DNA from: a virus
Direction: 5' to 3' (one strand)
DNA length: 20,724 nucleotides
IMG/VR virus record: IMGVR_UViG_3300033141_006339
Location: 1-20,724 of that record
The notes under the pieces are model-generated. The model worked only from the letters and a program-made list of their open reading frames with translations. It was not told where the DNA came from and did no database searches. A program made the translations under genes and the position numbers. Below are positions 4,619 to 11,199 of this stretch, piece after piece (the stretch's first letter is position 1; the number at the start of each line of letters is the position of its first letter).

Positions 4619-7421
4619 TTTGCGCTCCTCCTGTAAAATGGTTCAGAAGCGTTTCCACGGCGCGGTTGCGGGCGTCCCAGTGGCCGGGCTGGGCTGCCAA
4701 TGCACGACTGTCCTGTTTCAGGTCCACCCAGCGTTTGCCCAGCACGCCGGGCACCAGGTGATACCCAGGCCGGCCGCCTGATATCATCAGGTTGATGTAG
4801 ATGTCGTCGCAGCGAAATAAGGCTTGAGGCGTGAGGCTTGAGTCTTGAGGTGGCACCAGGGGCACGCGCTCCAGCAGTTCGCGGCGCAGTAGCATGAAGC
4901 GACCTTTCACCAGGTCCACGCGGCGGTCTTCGGCGGAGCCGTTGATGTGTCGGGCGCCCTTGTAGCTCTTGCCGGGCACGCGCTTCCACCCAAAGAAGCC
5001 CACTATGCCGTCGGGGCATTTGGAGCGGCAGGCATCTATTGCATCTTCGAGCACCTTCTCATCTCGCAGCAGCAGGTCATCATCTATTGTGCAGACGAAC
5101 TCGGTCTCGGCCGCTGAAGCCAGCCACCAGCGGGGGAAGCAGCCCAGGTTGGTGTCGCTCTGAATGAGCGAAAGGCTTGAGGCGTGAGGCTTGAGGCTTG
5201 AGGAATCAAGAGGCGCACCATTGTTCCAGAGGAAGATGCGGGGGCGGGCGGTCTGTGCGGCCAGGCATTCCAGGATGGGGCCGATGTTCTCCGGCCGCTT
5301 CCAATTCAACAACAGCACTGTTATGGAGGCGTGAGGCGTGAGGCGTGAGGCTTGAGGCTTGAGGCTTGCCCCGTCGTTTTCGGGGCTTGAGGCTTGAGGC
5401 GTGAGGCTTGAGGCATGAGGCTTGGGGCTTGAGGCTTGCCCCGTCGTTTTCGGGGCTTGAGGCGTGTTCGTTGCGGTCTCTGCACTTAATACTTTTTCCT
5501 CTTTTCTGCGCTCGTTGTCTTCTATGACGAAACGGTCGGCGCGCTCATTTACGATAATACGGCCTCCGGGATTCAGCAGGCGCTGTGCCACCCGGCGGCA
5601 CTCGGCCTGCATCTCGCCGCCGATGAGTATCAGGTCAAATTGTCCGAGGTTTGCCGTAACGGGCCGGTTCACGTAATCCGGTCCGAGCCGGCACTTGGTG
5701 AGACGCACGCCAAGCTCCTTGCAGATGTCCCACCAGTTGTCGGCGCGATGCCCCGGCATCTCGATGCAGTGGATTTCGGCATCGCACCAGAGGCGGCGGA
5801 GCAGGATAGTGGATTCGCCGGGCCGCCACTGGAGAATTCTCAACGCAGAGGACGCAGAGTTTACCCCGTTGTTCTCGGGGGACGCAGAGTCAGAATCACC
5901 CAGGGGCTTCTCTGCGGTCTTTGCGACCTCCGCGCTGAGGTCTTGGAGCCAGGCATGGTCGGGGTGGGGCCGCGTGATGGGGGCGTTCCTGCCGCATAGA
6001 TGCGTGAAAATTGCATCCTCACGGGAGCGGCCCCAGGGTGGGGGAGGCTTGAGGCTTGAGACTTGAGGCGTGAGGCACTGCAATTCCTCTGGTGTGAGGC
6101 GCTTGAGGCAGTAGGGCTTGAACCGCAAATCAAAGGTCTCTTTGTGCAGCAGGCGGCTCATGCTGACGGCGATATTTTTCCAGATTTCCTTTCCGGCACC
6201 GGGCACGGGGTTCTGGCTGCGGTAGAGATGGCGCGTGAACACGTCCCGGCTCACCAGGGTGGGGATGTCCATCAGGAACGCCTTGACGGCTAAGGCTTGC
6301 TCGCTGAACCCCCAGCGCCCGGCGGTGTCTTCCCACAGGTAGCCGGTGGGTTCGCTGAGCCTCTGGGCCAGGGAACGGCTCACGAAGTAGGCTGCGCCCA
6401 TCATGCACGGCACCCGCAGGTAGGGAGCGGTGTTGCCGTCGGGGTCGCGGGGGTAGAGGCGGTATTTGGGCTGGAGGCCGTCCCTGCGGTTGTAGTAGAG
6501 GTCGGCCCCTAGCCCGAAGAAGCTGCGGTCGGCGCGCACGTCCCGGCTGGCGGAACAGACAAGGGCATCGCCCTCGGCGGCTTTCGCCGCGAGTAACGTC
6601 AGGCTTGAGGCGTGAGACTTGAGGCTCCGGGCTCCAGGCTCCAGGCTTGAGGCTTGAGGCGTGAGGCGTGAGAGGTGAGAAGATATCTTTGCGCTGAGGC
6701 TTGCCACGTTGTTCTCGAGGCTTTCTTTGAATTCGTCGCGGCAGCATTCCAGGAGTTCGTCGGCCAGGGGAAAGCGCATGTGGGCGTCGTGAAAGCTGAT
6801 GACGTCCCCCGTGGAAGCGGCATAGCCCGCGTTGCGGCTGGCGCCCACGCCCCGGGGCACGTCGTGCCGGATAAGCTTCACCACGGGGGAGCCCGCCAGG
6901 TTCGGGGGCAGGGAGACGGGGGGCTGGCTGCCGTCGTCAACGATGATGATTTCCAGCCGGTCCTGCGGATAGGCCGCCAGCGCGCTCTGGATGGTCTTAA
7001 ATAGTTCCTCGCCCTCGTTATAGGCGGTGATAACCATGCTCAGGGACGGCAGAGTCCAGGCGTGAGGCTTGAGGTTTACCCCGTCGTTCTCGGGGCGTGA
7101 GGCGTGAGGCTTGAGGCTTGAGGCTTGCCCCGTCGTTTTCGGGGCGTGAGGCTTGAGGCTTGCCCCGTTGTTCTCGGGGTTTACCCCGTTGTTCTCGGGG
7201 GGCGCAGAGACTTCATAATAAGGGCACTTGACGGGCGCGCAAACCCGCCTGGGGACGGTTGCGCCGCCCTTTTCCGGGTGCTGGCAGCGGACGGCACAGC
7301 AGCCCTGCCGCTTCGCCCATCGGCACAGCGGATATACCGTAGGCCGGGGTTTACCCCGTTGTTTTCGGGTCCACCACTCAGCCGCCTTTTGAAACCTCTG
7401 AAGTTTACCTCGTTGTTTCAC
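4593..7421 (-). CDS. 942-aa fusion: Cys-rich segment, GT27-like glycosyltransferase, methyltransferase-like domain, second glycosyltransferase
   Basis: The order is as follows. Residues 30-70 are Cys-rich (C33, C41, C42, C46, C61, C66). Residues about 123-435 are a GT-A domain with MVITAYNEGEE, EIIIVDDGS (157-165), FHDAHMRF with DAH (212-214), PCMMGAAYFVS, GRWGFSEQAL (368-377) and RHLYR (397-401). This order resembles polypeptide GalNAc-transferases (DxH, WGGEN-like, HxxR). Residues about 525-635 look like a Rossmann methyltransferase fold (ALRILQWRPGES, FDLILIGGEMQ, LLNPGGRIIV). Residues about 699-905 form a second GT with VCTIDDDLLL (776-785). Linkers at about 75-121, 235-278, 448-461, 513-523, 650-698, 740-752 and 858-867 are translated repeats. 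The start is GTG at 7419-7421, with a repeat-borne GAGGT 7 nt upstream. Catalytic specificity is inferred. Whether the product is one chain or is processed at the linkers is unknown. Confidence 0.75.
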   Translation of the reverse strand: MKQRGKLQRFQKAAEWWTRKQRGKPRPTVYPLCRWAKRQGCCAVRCQHPEKGGATVPRRVCAPVKCPYYEVSAPPENNGVNPENNGASLKPHAPKTTGQASSLKPHASRPENDGVNLKPHAWTLPSLSMVITAYNEGEELFKTIQSALAAYPQDRLEIIIVDDGSQPPVSLPPNLAGSPVVKLIRHDVPRGVGASRNAGYAASTGDVISFHDAHMRFPLADELLECCRDEFKESLENNVASLSAKISSHLSRLTPQASSLEPGARSLKSHASSLTLLAAKAAEGDALVCSASRDVRADRSFFGLGADLYYNRRDGLQPKYRLYPRDPDGNTAPYLRVPCMMGAAYFVSRSLAQRLSEPTGYLWEDTAGRWGFSEQALAVKAFLMDIPTLVSRDVFTRHLYRSQNPVPGAGKEIWKNIAVSMSRLLHKETFDLRFKPYCLKRLTPEELQCLTPQVSSLKPPPPWGRSREDAIFTHLCGRNAPITRPHPDHAWLQDLSAEVAKTAEKPLGDSDSASPENNGVNSASSALRILQWRPGESTILLRRLWCDAEIHCIEMPGHRADNWWDICKELGVRLTKCRLGPDYVNRPVTANLGQFDLILIGGEMQAECRRVAQRLLNPGGRIIVNERADRFVIEDNERRKEEKVLSAETATNTPQAPKTTGQASSPKPHASSLTPQASSPENDGASLKPQASRLTPHASITVLLLNWKRPENIGPILECLAAQTARPRIFLWNNGAPLDSSSLKPHASSLSLIQSDTNLGCFPRWWLASAAETEFVCTIDDDLLLRDEKVLEDAIDACRSKCPDGIVGFFGWKRVPGKSYKGARHINGSAEDRRVDLVKGRFMLLRRELLERVPLVPPQDSSLTPQALFRCDDIYINLMISGGRPGYHLVPGVLGKRWVDLKQDSRALAAQPGHWDARNRAVETLLNHFTGGAQNEFQKTIV
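4821..4850. repeat. Family A heptamer array inside the second GT domain
   Basis: Four heptamers (GGCTTGA, GGCGTGA, GGCTTGA, GTCTTGA) lie in the coding region of the 942-aa protein. They are read on the minus strand as part of DSSLTPQAL, near residues 858-867. Confidence 0.85.
5174..5202. repeat. Family A heptamer array inside the second GT domain
   Basis: Four heptamers (GGCTTGA, GGCGTGA, GGCTTGA, GGCTTGA) encode SSLKPHASSL (about residues 741-750) between two core strands of the second glycosyltransferase domain. Confidence 0.85.
5328..5466. repeat. Long mixed A/B array forming the linker before the second GT domain
   Basis: Runs of GGCTTGA/GGCGTGA/GGCATGA heptamers alternate with two nearly identical family B units (beginning near 5364 and 5434, core CCCCGTCGTTTTCGGGG). 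The translated product (about residues 650-698) is a Ser/Pro/Ala/Lys-rich linker exactly between the methyltransferase-like and the second glycosyltransferase domains. Confidence 0.9.
5842..5941. repeat. Family C and B repeats before the methyltransferase-like domain
   Basis: CGCAGAGGACGCAGAG (family C) is interrupted by one family B unit at 5859-5880. Opposed family C-like sequence (CTCTGCGGTCTTTGCGACC) lies at about 5911-5929. All are in frame and supply SASPENNGVNSAS (about residues 511-523) at the domain junction. Confidence 0.8.
6046..6076. repeat. Family A heptamers at the end of the first GT domain
   Basis: Four heptamers (GGCTTGA, GGCTTGA, GACTTGA, GGCGTGA) encode CLTPQVSSLKP (about residues 449-459), just after the first glycosyltransferase domain. 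Confidence 0.8.
6602..6720. repeat. Family A array plus a diverged B unit inside the first GT domain
   Basis: Heptamers GGCTTGA/GGCGTGA, plus a GGCTCCA variant, run over about 75 nt and are followed by a diverged B unit (6699-6720, CCACGTTGTTCTCGAGG). They encode about residues 235-272, a Ser/Leu/Lys/Ala-rich insertion that splits the glycosyltransferase fold between DELLECCRDEF and GDALVCSASRDV. Confidence 0.85.
7059..7201. repeat. Mixed A/B array forming the N-terminal linker of the fusion protein
   Basis: Family B units begin near 7074, 7123, 7158 and 7179, separated by heptamer runs. They encode residues about 75-121, including PENNGVN, APKTTGQ and SSLKPHA, between the Cys-rich segment and the first glycosyltransferase domain. 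Confidence 0.9.
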
Positions 7422-7447
7422 GGGGTTTACCTCGTTGTTTCACGGGG
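7349..7447. repeat. Family B units carrying stop, Shine-Dalgarno and start codon
   Basis: One unit lies at 7349-7369 and two near-identical units at 7403-7425 and 7425-7447 (GTTTACCTCGTTGTTTCACG...). On the minus strand the pair holds, in order, the TGA of the Cys-rich gene (7440-7442), GAGGT (7429-7433) and the GTG start of the 942-aa gene (7419-7421). Confidence 0.85.
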
Positions 7448-7841
7448 TTTGTCCTTCTAATTCATCGCTTATTTCCACGGCGATTTCAGGTTCCAGGGCG
7501 CCCAATGCGCTCAAGGTCTCAAGCACGTCGTCAACGTGCTCCTGGCTCCGTCCGCGCAAACGTTCCAGCACGAGCGGCTTGAGCCGCTCGCGTTGTCCCT
7601 GAAGTTTGCGCCTCTTCTGCTCTCTTGCCACAGCTTCCATGTCCACGGGTTCAAGTCCCGCCCACCTGCCGGCCGGGCAATTCTCATCCGGCCCTTCCAT
7701 AAAGGCATCGTCCCTGAGAGGCGCGCCGGTTTCACCTGTCCTGTCGCTGAAGCAGCATTTCGGCCAGGGCCACGCGCCCGTATTGCGGTTGAACTCGCAT
7801 CGAGCGCACCTGCGAATCCTCGCCAGCTTAATTCCGTTCAT
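7440..7841 (-). CDS. Small Cys-rich, probably zinc-binding phage protein
   Basis: This 133-aa protein starts at the ATG at 7839-7841 rather than further upstream: AGGG lies 7 nt before it and it begins 10 nt after the stop of the 920-aa tail gene. Residues 12-15 are CARC, followed by CC (29-30) and C55 in ENCPAGRW, a likely single zinc site. Residues 60-133 are charged and helical (REQKRRKLQGQRERLKPL..., ending in an acidic tail). The TGA stop lies in a family B repeat. The Cys spacing resembles that at the start of the next gene product (CRWAKRQGCCAVRC). No named family is recognised; a tail-assembly or glycosylation accessory role is possible. Confidence 0.7.
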   Translation of the reverse strand: MNGIKLARIRRCARCEFNRNTGAWPWPKCCFSDRTGETGAPLRDDAFMEGPDENCPAGRWAGLEPVDMEAVAREQKRRKLQGQRERLKPLVLERLRGRSQEHVDDVLETLSALGALEPEIAVEISDELEGQTP

Positions 7842-7851
7842 GATTTCCCTC

Positions 7852-10614
7852 TCACGTGTAAACCGTTGCAGTCGGGTCGCAATCGGGGCAGCCTGCGCTG
7901 TACAGGCTATAATTCCCCGTGGGGCAGCTATCGGTAGTCGCCGTCTTGTGATAGACGCACACATCTGTGCCCAGGCCGACATCAAAACTCCACGTTCCTG
8001 TCGAGCATGTTATGCCGCCGCTGCCGCACCCCATGGCGGGTGTTCCGGTGTTCGTCCACGTGCAGTCACTCAGCCACGTCCATTGCCAGAGTCCATCGCA
8101 CACGTCTGGCGGCGAGCCGCAACCCGTAGTGATTTCGGCGTAGACGGTTGTGGGGCAGTTGTTGGCGCACCACTCATCCGTCGGGCAGCCCGGCCCGGCG
8201 GTAGTGGTAGTGGTCGGGGGCAGCGTGGTAGTAGTGGATGGCGGCTGCGTTGTGGTGCTGGTCGTGGTGGGCGGGCAGCCGAAGACAACTCTTACTGAGC
8301 AGCCTTCGCACAAATCCGTGCCGTCGGCGACGCACTCCCCGTAAAGCCCCCCGTTATCGCAGCAGCACAGCCAGGCGCTGTCTGTTTCATAACCCAGATA
8401 ATACTCTCCCAACTGGTAATAAAGCAGTTGGACGCGGTAACAGCCGGGCAGAAGGCAGCCTGCCTGCGTGGTGGTTGTTATTTCCCCGGGGCATTGCACG
8501 CATTCGACGCGAACAGCCCAGCTACCGAACGGATTTTCCGCCCCTCCTTGCCACCAGCCATTTTCCTCGTGATATCTAAGTTCATACTGGCCTGCGGCGT
8601 CCTCACAGCCGGAACCGTAACCTGAACATTCAGTATCAACCATTGTTACGGTGGCAACGCATCTGCCTCCTGCCTCTCTGGCCAGTTCCTCGCAGGCGGA
8701 GCAGAGGAACTCCGGCGCTTCGGTCGTAGTCGTGCTTGTGGTCGGGCCGGGGGCCTCGGTGGTTGTCGAGGTCGAGGGCGCTTCGGTCGTGGTGGATGTG
8801 GGCGTGCCCACCTCGCCCTGGTATGCGCTCGCCAATACCTGGCAATCGTTGACGTCCTCGCTCAAATCAAGCTCCCGCCGGGCGAAAAGGTTCTGTTCCA
8901 GCCGCCGCTTCAGTTCGCTGTAGCCCTCCAGCATGAAGAAGGTGTTGGCGACGGTTATCTGCGTTTCGTTGCGGTCCAGGTCGTAGACGACTTCGACGGC
9001 ATTGATTTGCAACTCGTCCCATCGCATGGGGTCGGGTGGCAGGGTGGTCGTGCTCGTGCCGGGTGCGGCGGTCGTGGTTGCGGGGGCGAGGGTGCTGGTG
9101 CAGCCCAGGTTCAGGACGTTGTAGCGCACGTCAAGGCCGAAAGCGGACGGGTCAACTTCGTCGCAGACCAACACGCCCTGTCGGCGCACGTCCTTGCGCT
9201 GGCGCAGGATGCGCTCGGCCAGGATACCCATCGCCACCTCGTCGTCGGCGGTGCCGGGACGGGGCCAGCTCGTGGTGTGCTTGAAGGCCGGGTCGTAGAT
9301 GATGAGCGTGTTCTCGTAGCCGTAATGCCAGTAGGCATCGCCGTCCGGCCCCGCCTGCACGGTGAAGGGTACGCGGGCGAAATACCAGCCCCAGAGTTTC
9401 TCGCCAGGGTCGAGTGACGGGTTCTCGTAGAAGCTGATGATGCCCGTGACGCGGTTCCAGGAGGGCAGAGGCACTCCGGGCGTATCGGGCACGTAAACAT
9501 ATTTCGCTCCGGCATCGGTGCCCTTGTAGATGCGGGGGCCCTTGTCCCAGGTCAGGTATCCTTGGGGTGGGGTGAGGGTATTGCCGGGGTCAATCTCGCG
9601 CCAGGTGGGCAGGCGTTTTGTCTGGCAGACGTGGCGGAAGGCGGCGGGCCAGTCCATCCAGGGCGCGGCCACCAGTTCCAGTTCGCCCGCATCGCCCAGG
9701 GCCGGGTTGCCCGTGCCCTCGATGTTGGCTGGTTTCTCCTCGACTGTCCTGTCCGTTCCCTGCACGATGACGGTCGTGCAGACGCCGTCCAGGCTCCAGT
9801 CCAGCTTGTTGTCCAGCAGCACGTAGTTCTTGCCGGCCTCGTCCTGCCAGTGGCCCAGCTGGCCCGCCTCGATGTTCCGCACGGGGCAGGCGTCCAGGTC
9901 GGTGAGGACCAGGTTGCCGCTCTCGGGGTCTACATACCAGCCGTAGAATCCGCCCGCCAGGCCCAGGAGCATGTCCAGCGCCTGCGCCACGGGCGTGTTG
10001 TCCACACTGAACTCGCCGATTACCGTGTCCAGGGCCAGCCAGTCGGCGGCGGTATATCCGGCGATGTCGCCGGCGGTGAGATATGTGTCGGTAACACAGC
10101 AGGGGTCGCCGTGGTGGCCGCTGATGTCGCTTCCGCCTGCGGGGATGCCAAGGGCGTGTTCCAGGATGTCAACGGCTATCTCGCCTGCTGTCCACTTGCC
10201 GCCGTCTGCGCCGGGAGAGTCCTCGCCGCTCTCGTTGTTGCACGTGTGCCCGCGCCGGTTCCAGACGTAGTGCCCGCGTCCGTTGATGCAGACCGGCTCG
10301 TTTTCCAGCCGGAACCGTTTGCCGCTTGCGGTGCAGTTCCAGGATTCCTCGGCGATGCCGCCGGGGGCGATGTCGGTTATGTCGCCACGGAACAGCACCG
10401 GGCCGGGGTAGCCGCCTGAGGTGGTGGTCGTGGTGCCGCCGCTTTCGGCCACCTGGCAGATGAGGACGCTGTCCCACATCCGGGGCATGCCGCAGGCGTC
10501 GTGCCGGCCGTTGTAGCGCAGCAGGGCCGTCCACGGCTCCAGGTAGGAGCGTTTGAGTTGAAGGACCCTTAAATCCGTCCTCAAGACGCCGTTGATGTAG
10601 ATTTGAACGTCCAT
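7852..10614 (-). CDS. 920-aa tail hub/receptor-binding protein with Thr-rich linkers
   Basis: The N-terminal half looks like a phage baseplate-hub/late-control type protein: LFRGDITDIAPGGIAEESWNC (74-94) then KRFRLEN, a TAGEIAVDILEHALGI helix, and LLGLAGGFYGWYVDPESGNLVLTDLD, where the second hub subdomain starts. From about residue 510 onward Thr/Ser/Pro/Ala tracts separate domains: about 509-529 (ATTTAAPGTSTTTLPP), 602-635 (STSTTTEAPGPTT...), 712-716 (ITTTT) and 779-809 (TTSTTTQPPSTTTTLPP...). A short TTTTT also lies at 61-65. Between the later tracts are Cys-rich domains (CSACEELAREAGGRC; WLCCCDNGG; CPTDEWCANNC), which look like disulfide-stabilised external modules. It is probably exposed at the tail tip and contacts the host. 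The tracts resemble mucin-type O-glycosylation substrates. GGAG lies 2 nt upstream of the ATG, close for an SD. Hub assignment is from motifs; receptor binding is inferred. Confidence 0.7.
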   Translation of the reverse strand: MDVQIYINGVLRTDLRVLQLKRSYLEPWTALLRYNGRHDACGMPRMWDSVLICQVAESGGTTTTTSGGYPGPVLFRGDITDIAPGGIAEESWNCTASGKRFRLENEPVCINGRGHYVWNRRGHTCNNESGEDSPGADGGKWTAGEIAVDILEHALGIPAGGSDISGHHGDPCCVTDTYLTAGDIAGYTAADWLALDTVIGEFSVDNTPVAQALDMLLGLAGGFYGWYVDPESGNLVLTDLDACPVRNIEAGQLGHWQDEAGKNYVLLDNKLDWSLDGVCTTVIVQGTDRTVEEKPANIEGTGNPALGDAGELELVAAPWMDWPAAFRHVCQTKRLPTWREIDPGNTLTPPQGYLTWDKGPRIYKGTDAGAKYVYVPDTPGVPLPSWNRVTGIISFYENPSLDPGEKLWGWYFARVPFTVQAGPDGDAYWHYGYENTLIIYDPAFKHTTSWPRPGTADDEVAMGILAERILRQRKDVRRQGVLVCDEVDPSAFGLDVRYNVLNLGCTSTLAPATTTAAPGTSTTTLPPDPMRWDELQINAVEVVYDLDRNETQITVANTFFMLEGYSELKRRLEQNLFARRELDLSEDVNDCQVLASAYQGEVGTPTSTTTEAPSTSTTTEAPGPTTSTTTTEAPEFLCSACEELAREAGGRCVATVTMVDTECSGYGSGCEDAAGQYELRYHEENGWWQGGAENPFGSWAVRVECVQCPGEITTTTQAGCLLPGCYRVQLLYYQLGEYYLGYETDSAWLCCCDNGGLYGECVADGTDLCEGCSVRVVFGCPPTTTSTTTQPPSTTTTLPPTTTTTAGPGCPTDEWCANNCPTTVYAEITTGCGSPPDVCDGLWQWTWLSDCTWTNTGTPAMGCGSGGITCSTGTWSFDVGLGTDVCVYHKTATTDSCPTGNYSLYSAGCPDCDPTATVYT

Positions 10615-10630
10615 TGCTCCACTTCACTTT

Positions 10631-10706
10631 GGAGGCTTGAGACTTGAGACCTGAGGCTTGAGACTTGAGACCGGAGGCTTGAGGCTTGAGACCTGAGGCT
10701 TGAGTG
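10631..10706. repeat. Family A heptamer array, left flank of the four-helix-bundle gene
   Basis: About eleven heptamers (GGCTTGA, GACTTGA, GACCTGA, GACCGGA variants) run tandemly between the start of the 920-aa gene and the plus-strand gene. Their orientation is opposite to the array on the other side of that gene (11200-11232). The last heptamer provides the -35 hexamer of the plus-strand promoter. Confidence 0.9.
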
Positions 10707-10728
10707 AACAGCGGGCAGCACGTATAAT
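10700..10728 (+). promoter_or_regulatory. Sigma-70-type promoter of the four-helix-bundle gene
   Basis: TTGAGT (10700-10705) and a perfect TATAAT (10723-10728) are separated by exactly 17 nt. The ATG is at 10738, so initiation about 7 nt past the -10 box gives an almost leaderless mRNA; no Shine-Dalgarno sequence is visible. The -35 box is part of the last GGCTTGA heptamer. Confidence 0.7.
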
Positions 10729-10737
10729 TGCCCGGTC

Positions 10738-11100
10738 ATGAGAGACCACAGGAAACTCAAGGCTTTCACGCTGGCAGACCAGCTTGTCAGAGACATCTAC
10801 GCTGCTACGGCCACTTTCCCGCACGAGGAAATCTTCGCCCTCACAGCCCAGATGCGTAGAGCAGCCGTGTCGGTGCCTGCCAACATTGTTGAAGGGTGCG
10901 CTCGCAACAGCTTGAAGGAGTATCTCAACTTCCTCAATATGGCGTTCGGCAGCCTGCGGGAACTGGGTTATTACGTTCATCTTGCCCATCGTCTCGGTTA
11001 CCTCCCAGAAACAGAGAAGTCCAGGCTGGTGAACTTGCATGACGAAACCTGCCGGGTGCTCTCCGGCCTGATGCAATCGCTGCGCAGGCGGCAGGTGTAG
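10738..11100 (+). CDS. Four-helix-bundle protein of the 23S rRNA-intervening-sequence (S23/IVP) family
   Basis: This 120-aa protein has the full hallmark sequence: LKAFTLADQLVRDIYAATATF (helix 1), EEIFALTAQMRRAAVSVPAN followed by IVEG (helix 2, residues 31-53), KEYLNFLNMAFGSLRELGYY (helix 3), HRLGYL and a C-terminal helix. The family is encoded inside intervening sequences of 23S rRNA in some bacteria and is related to the Avd accessory protein of diversity-generating retroelements. Its molecular role is unclear; it forms pentameric helical bundles that can bind nucleic acid. It is the only plus-strand gene of the phage block, has its own promoter, and is bounded by inverted heptamer arrays, so it looks like a moron or small mobile unit. 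The ATG sits 10 nt after the -10 box. Confidence 0.9.
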   Translation: MRDHRKLKAFTLADQLVRDIYAATATFPHEEIFALTAQMRRAAVSVPANIVEGCARNSLKEYLNFLNMAFGSLRELGYYVHLAHRLGYLPETEKSRLVNLHDETCRVLSGLMQSLRRRQV

Positions 11101-11199
11101 ACCATGTGCTCCCTCCCAACCATGTCTCCTGGTATTTGCAGGAACTCTTTCTTGCTGGCTTCGACCCTCAGTCGCTGAGCGATCATTGTTTGCCCATCC
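11101..11199. other. Non-coding 3' flank of the four-helix-bundle gene
   Basis: No coding frame is seen. A small inverted repeat CTCAG-TCG-CTGAG lies near 11167-11179, without a T-run. This stretch belongs to the segment between the two inverted heptamer arrays. Confidence 0.4.

Noticed and set aside
7640-7665. tRNA-like T-arm (CGGG-TTCAAGT-CCCG)
   Set aside because: No matching acceptor stem, D-arm or anticodon arm can be found at the right distances, and the stretch lies inside the Cys-rich coding gene.
9562-10419. 285-codon plus-strand open frame
   Set aside because: It is antisense to the hub-like region of the 920-aa tail gene; compositional artefact.
10738-11100. Diversity-generating retroelement (four-helix protein as Avd, tail protein as target)
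   Set aside because: No reverse transcriptase and no template/variable repeat pair with adenine-biased differences are seen in the window; the protein matches the 23S-IVS branch equally well or better.
11167-11179. Terminator for the four-helix-bundle gene (CTCAG-TCG-CTGAG)
   Set aside because: The stem is 5 bp and no T-run follows; too weak to annotate as a terminator.
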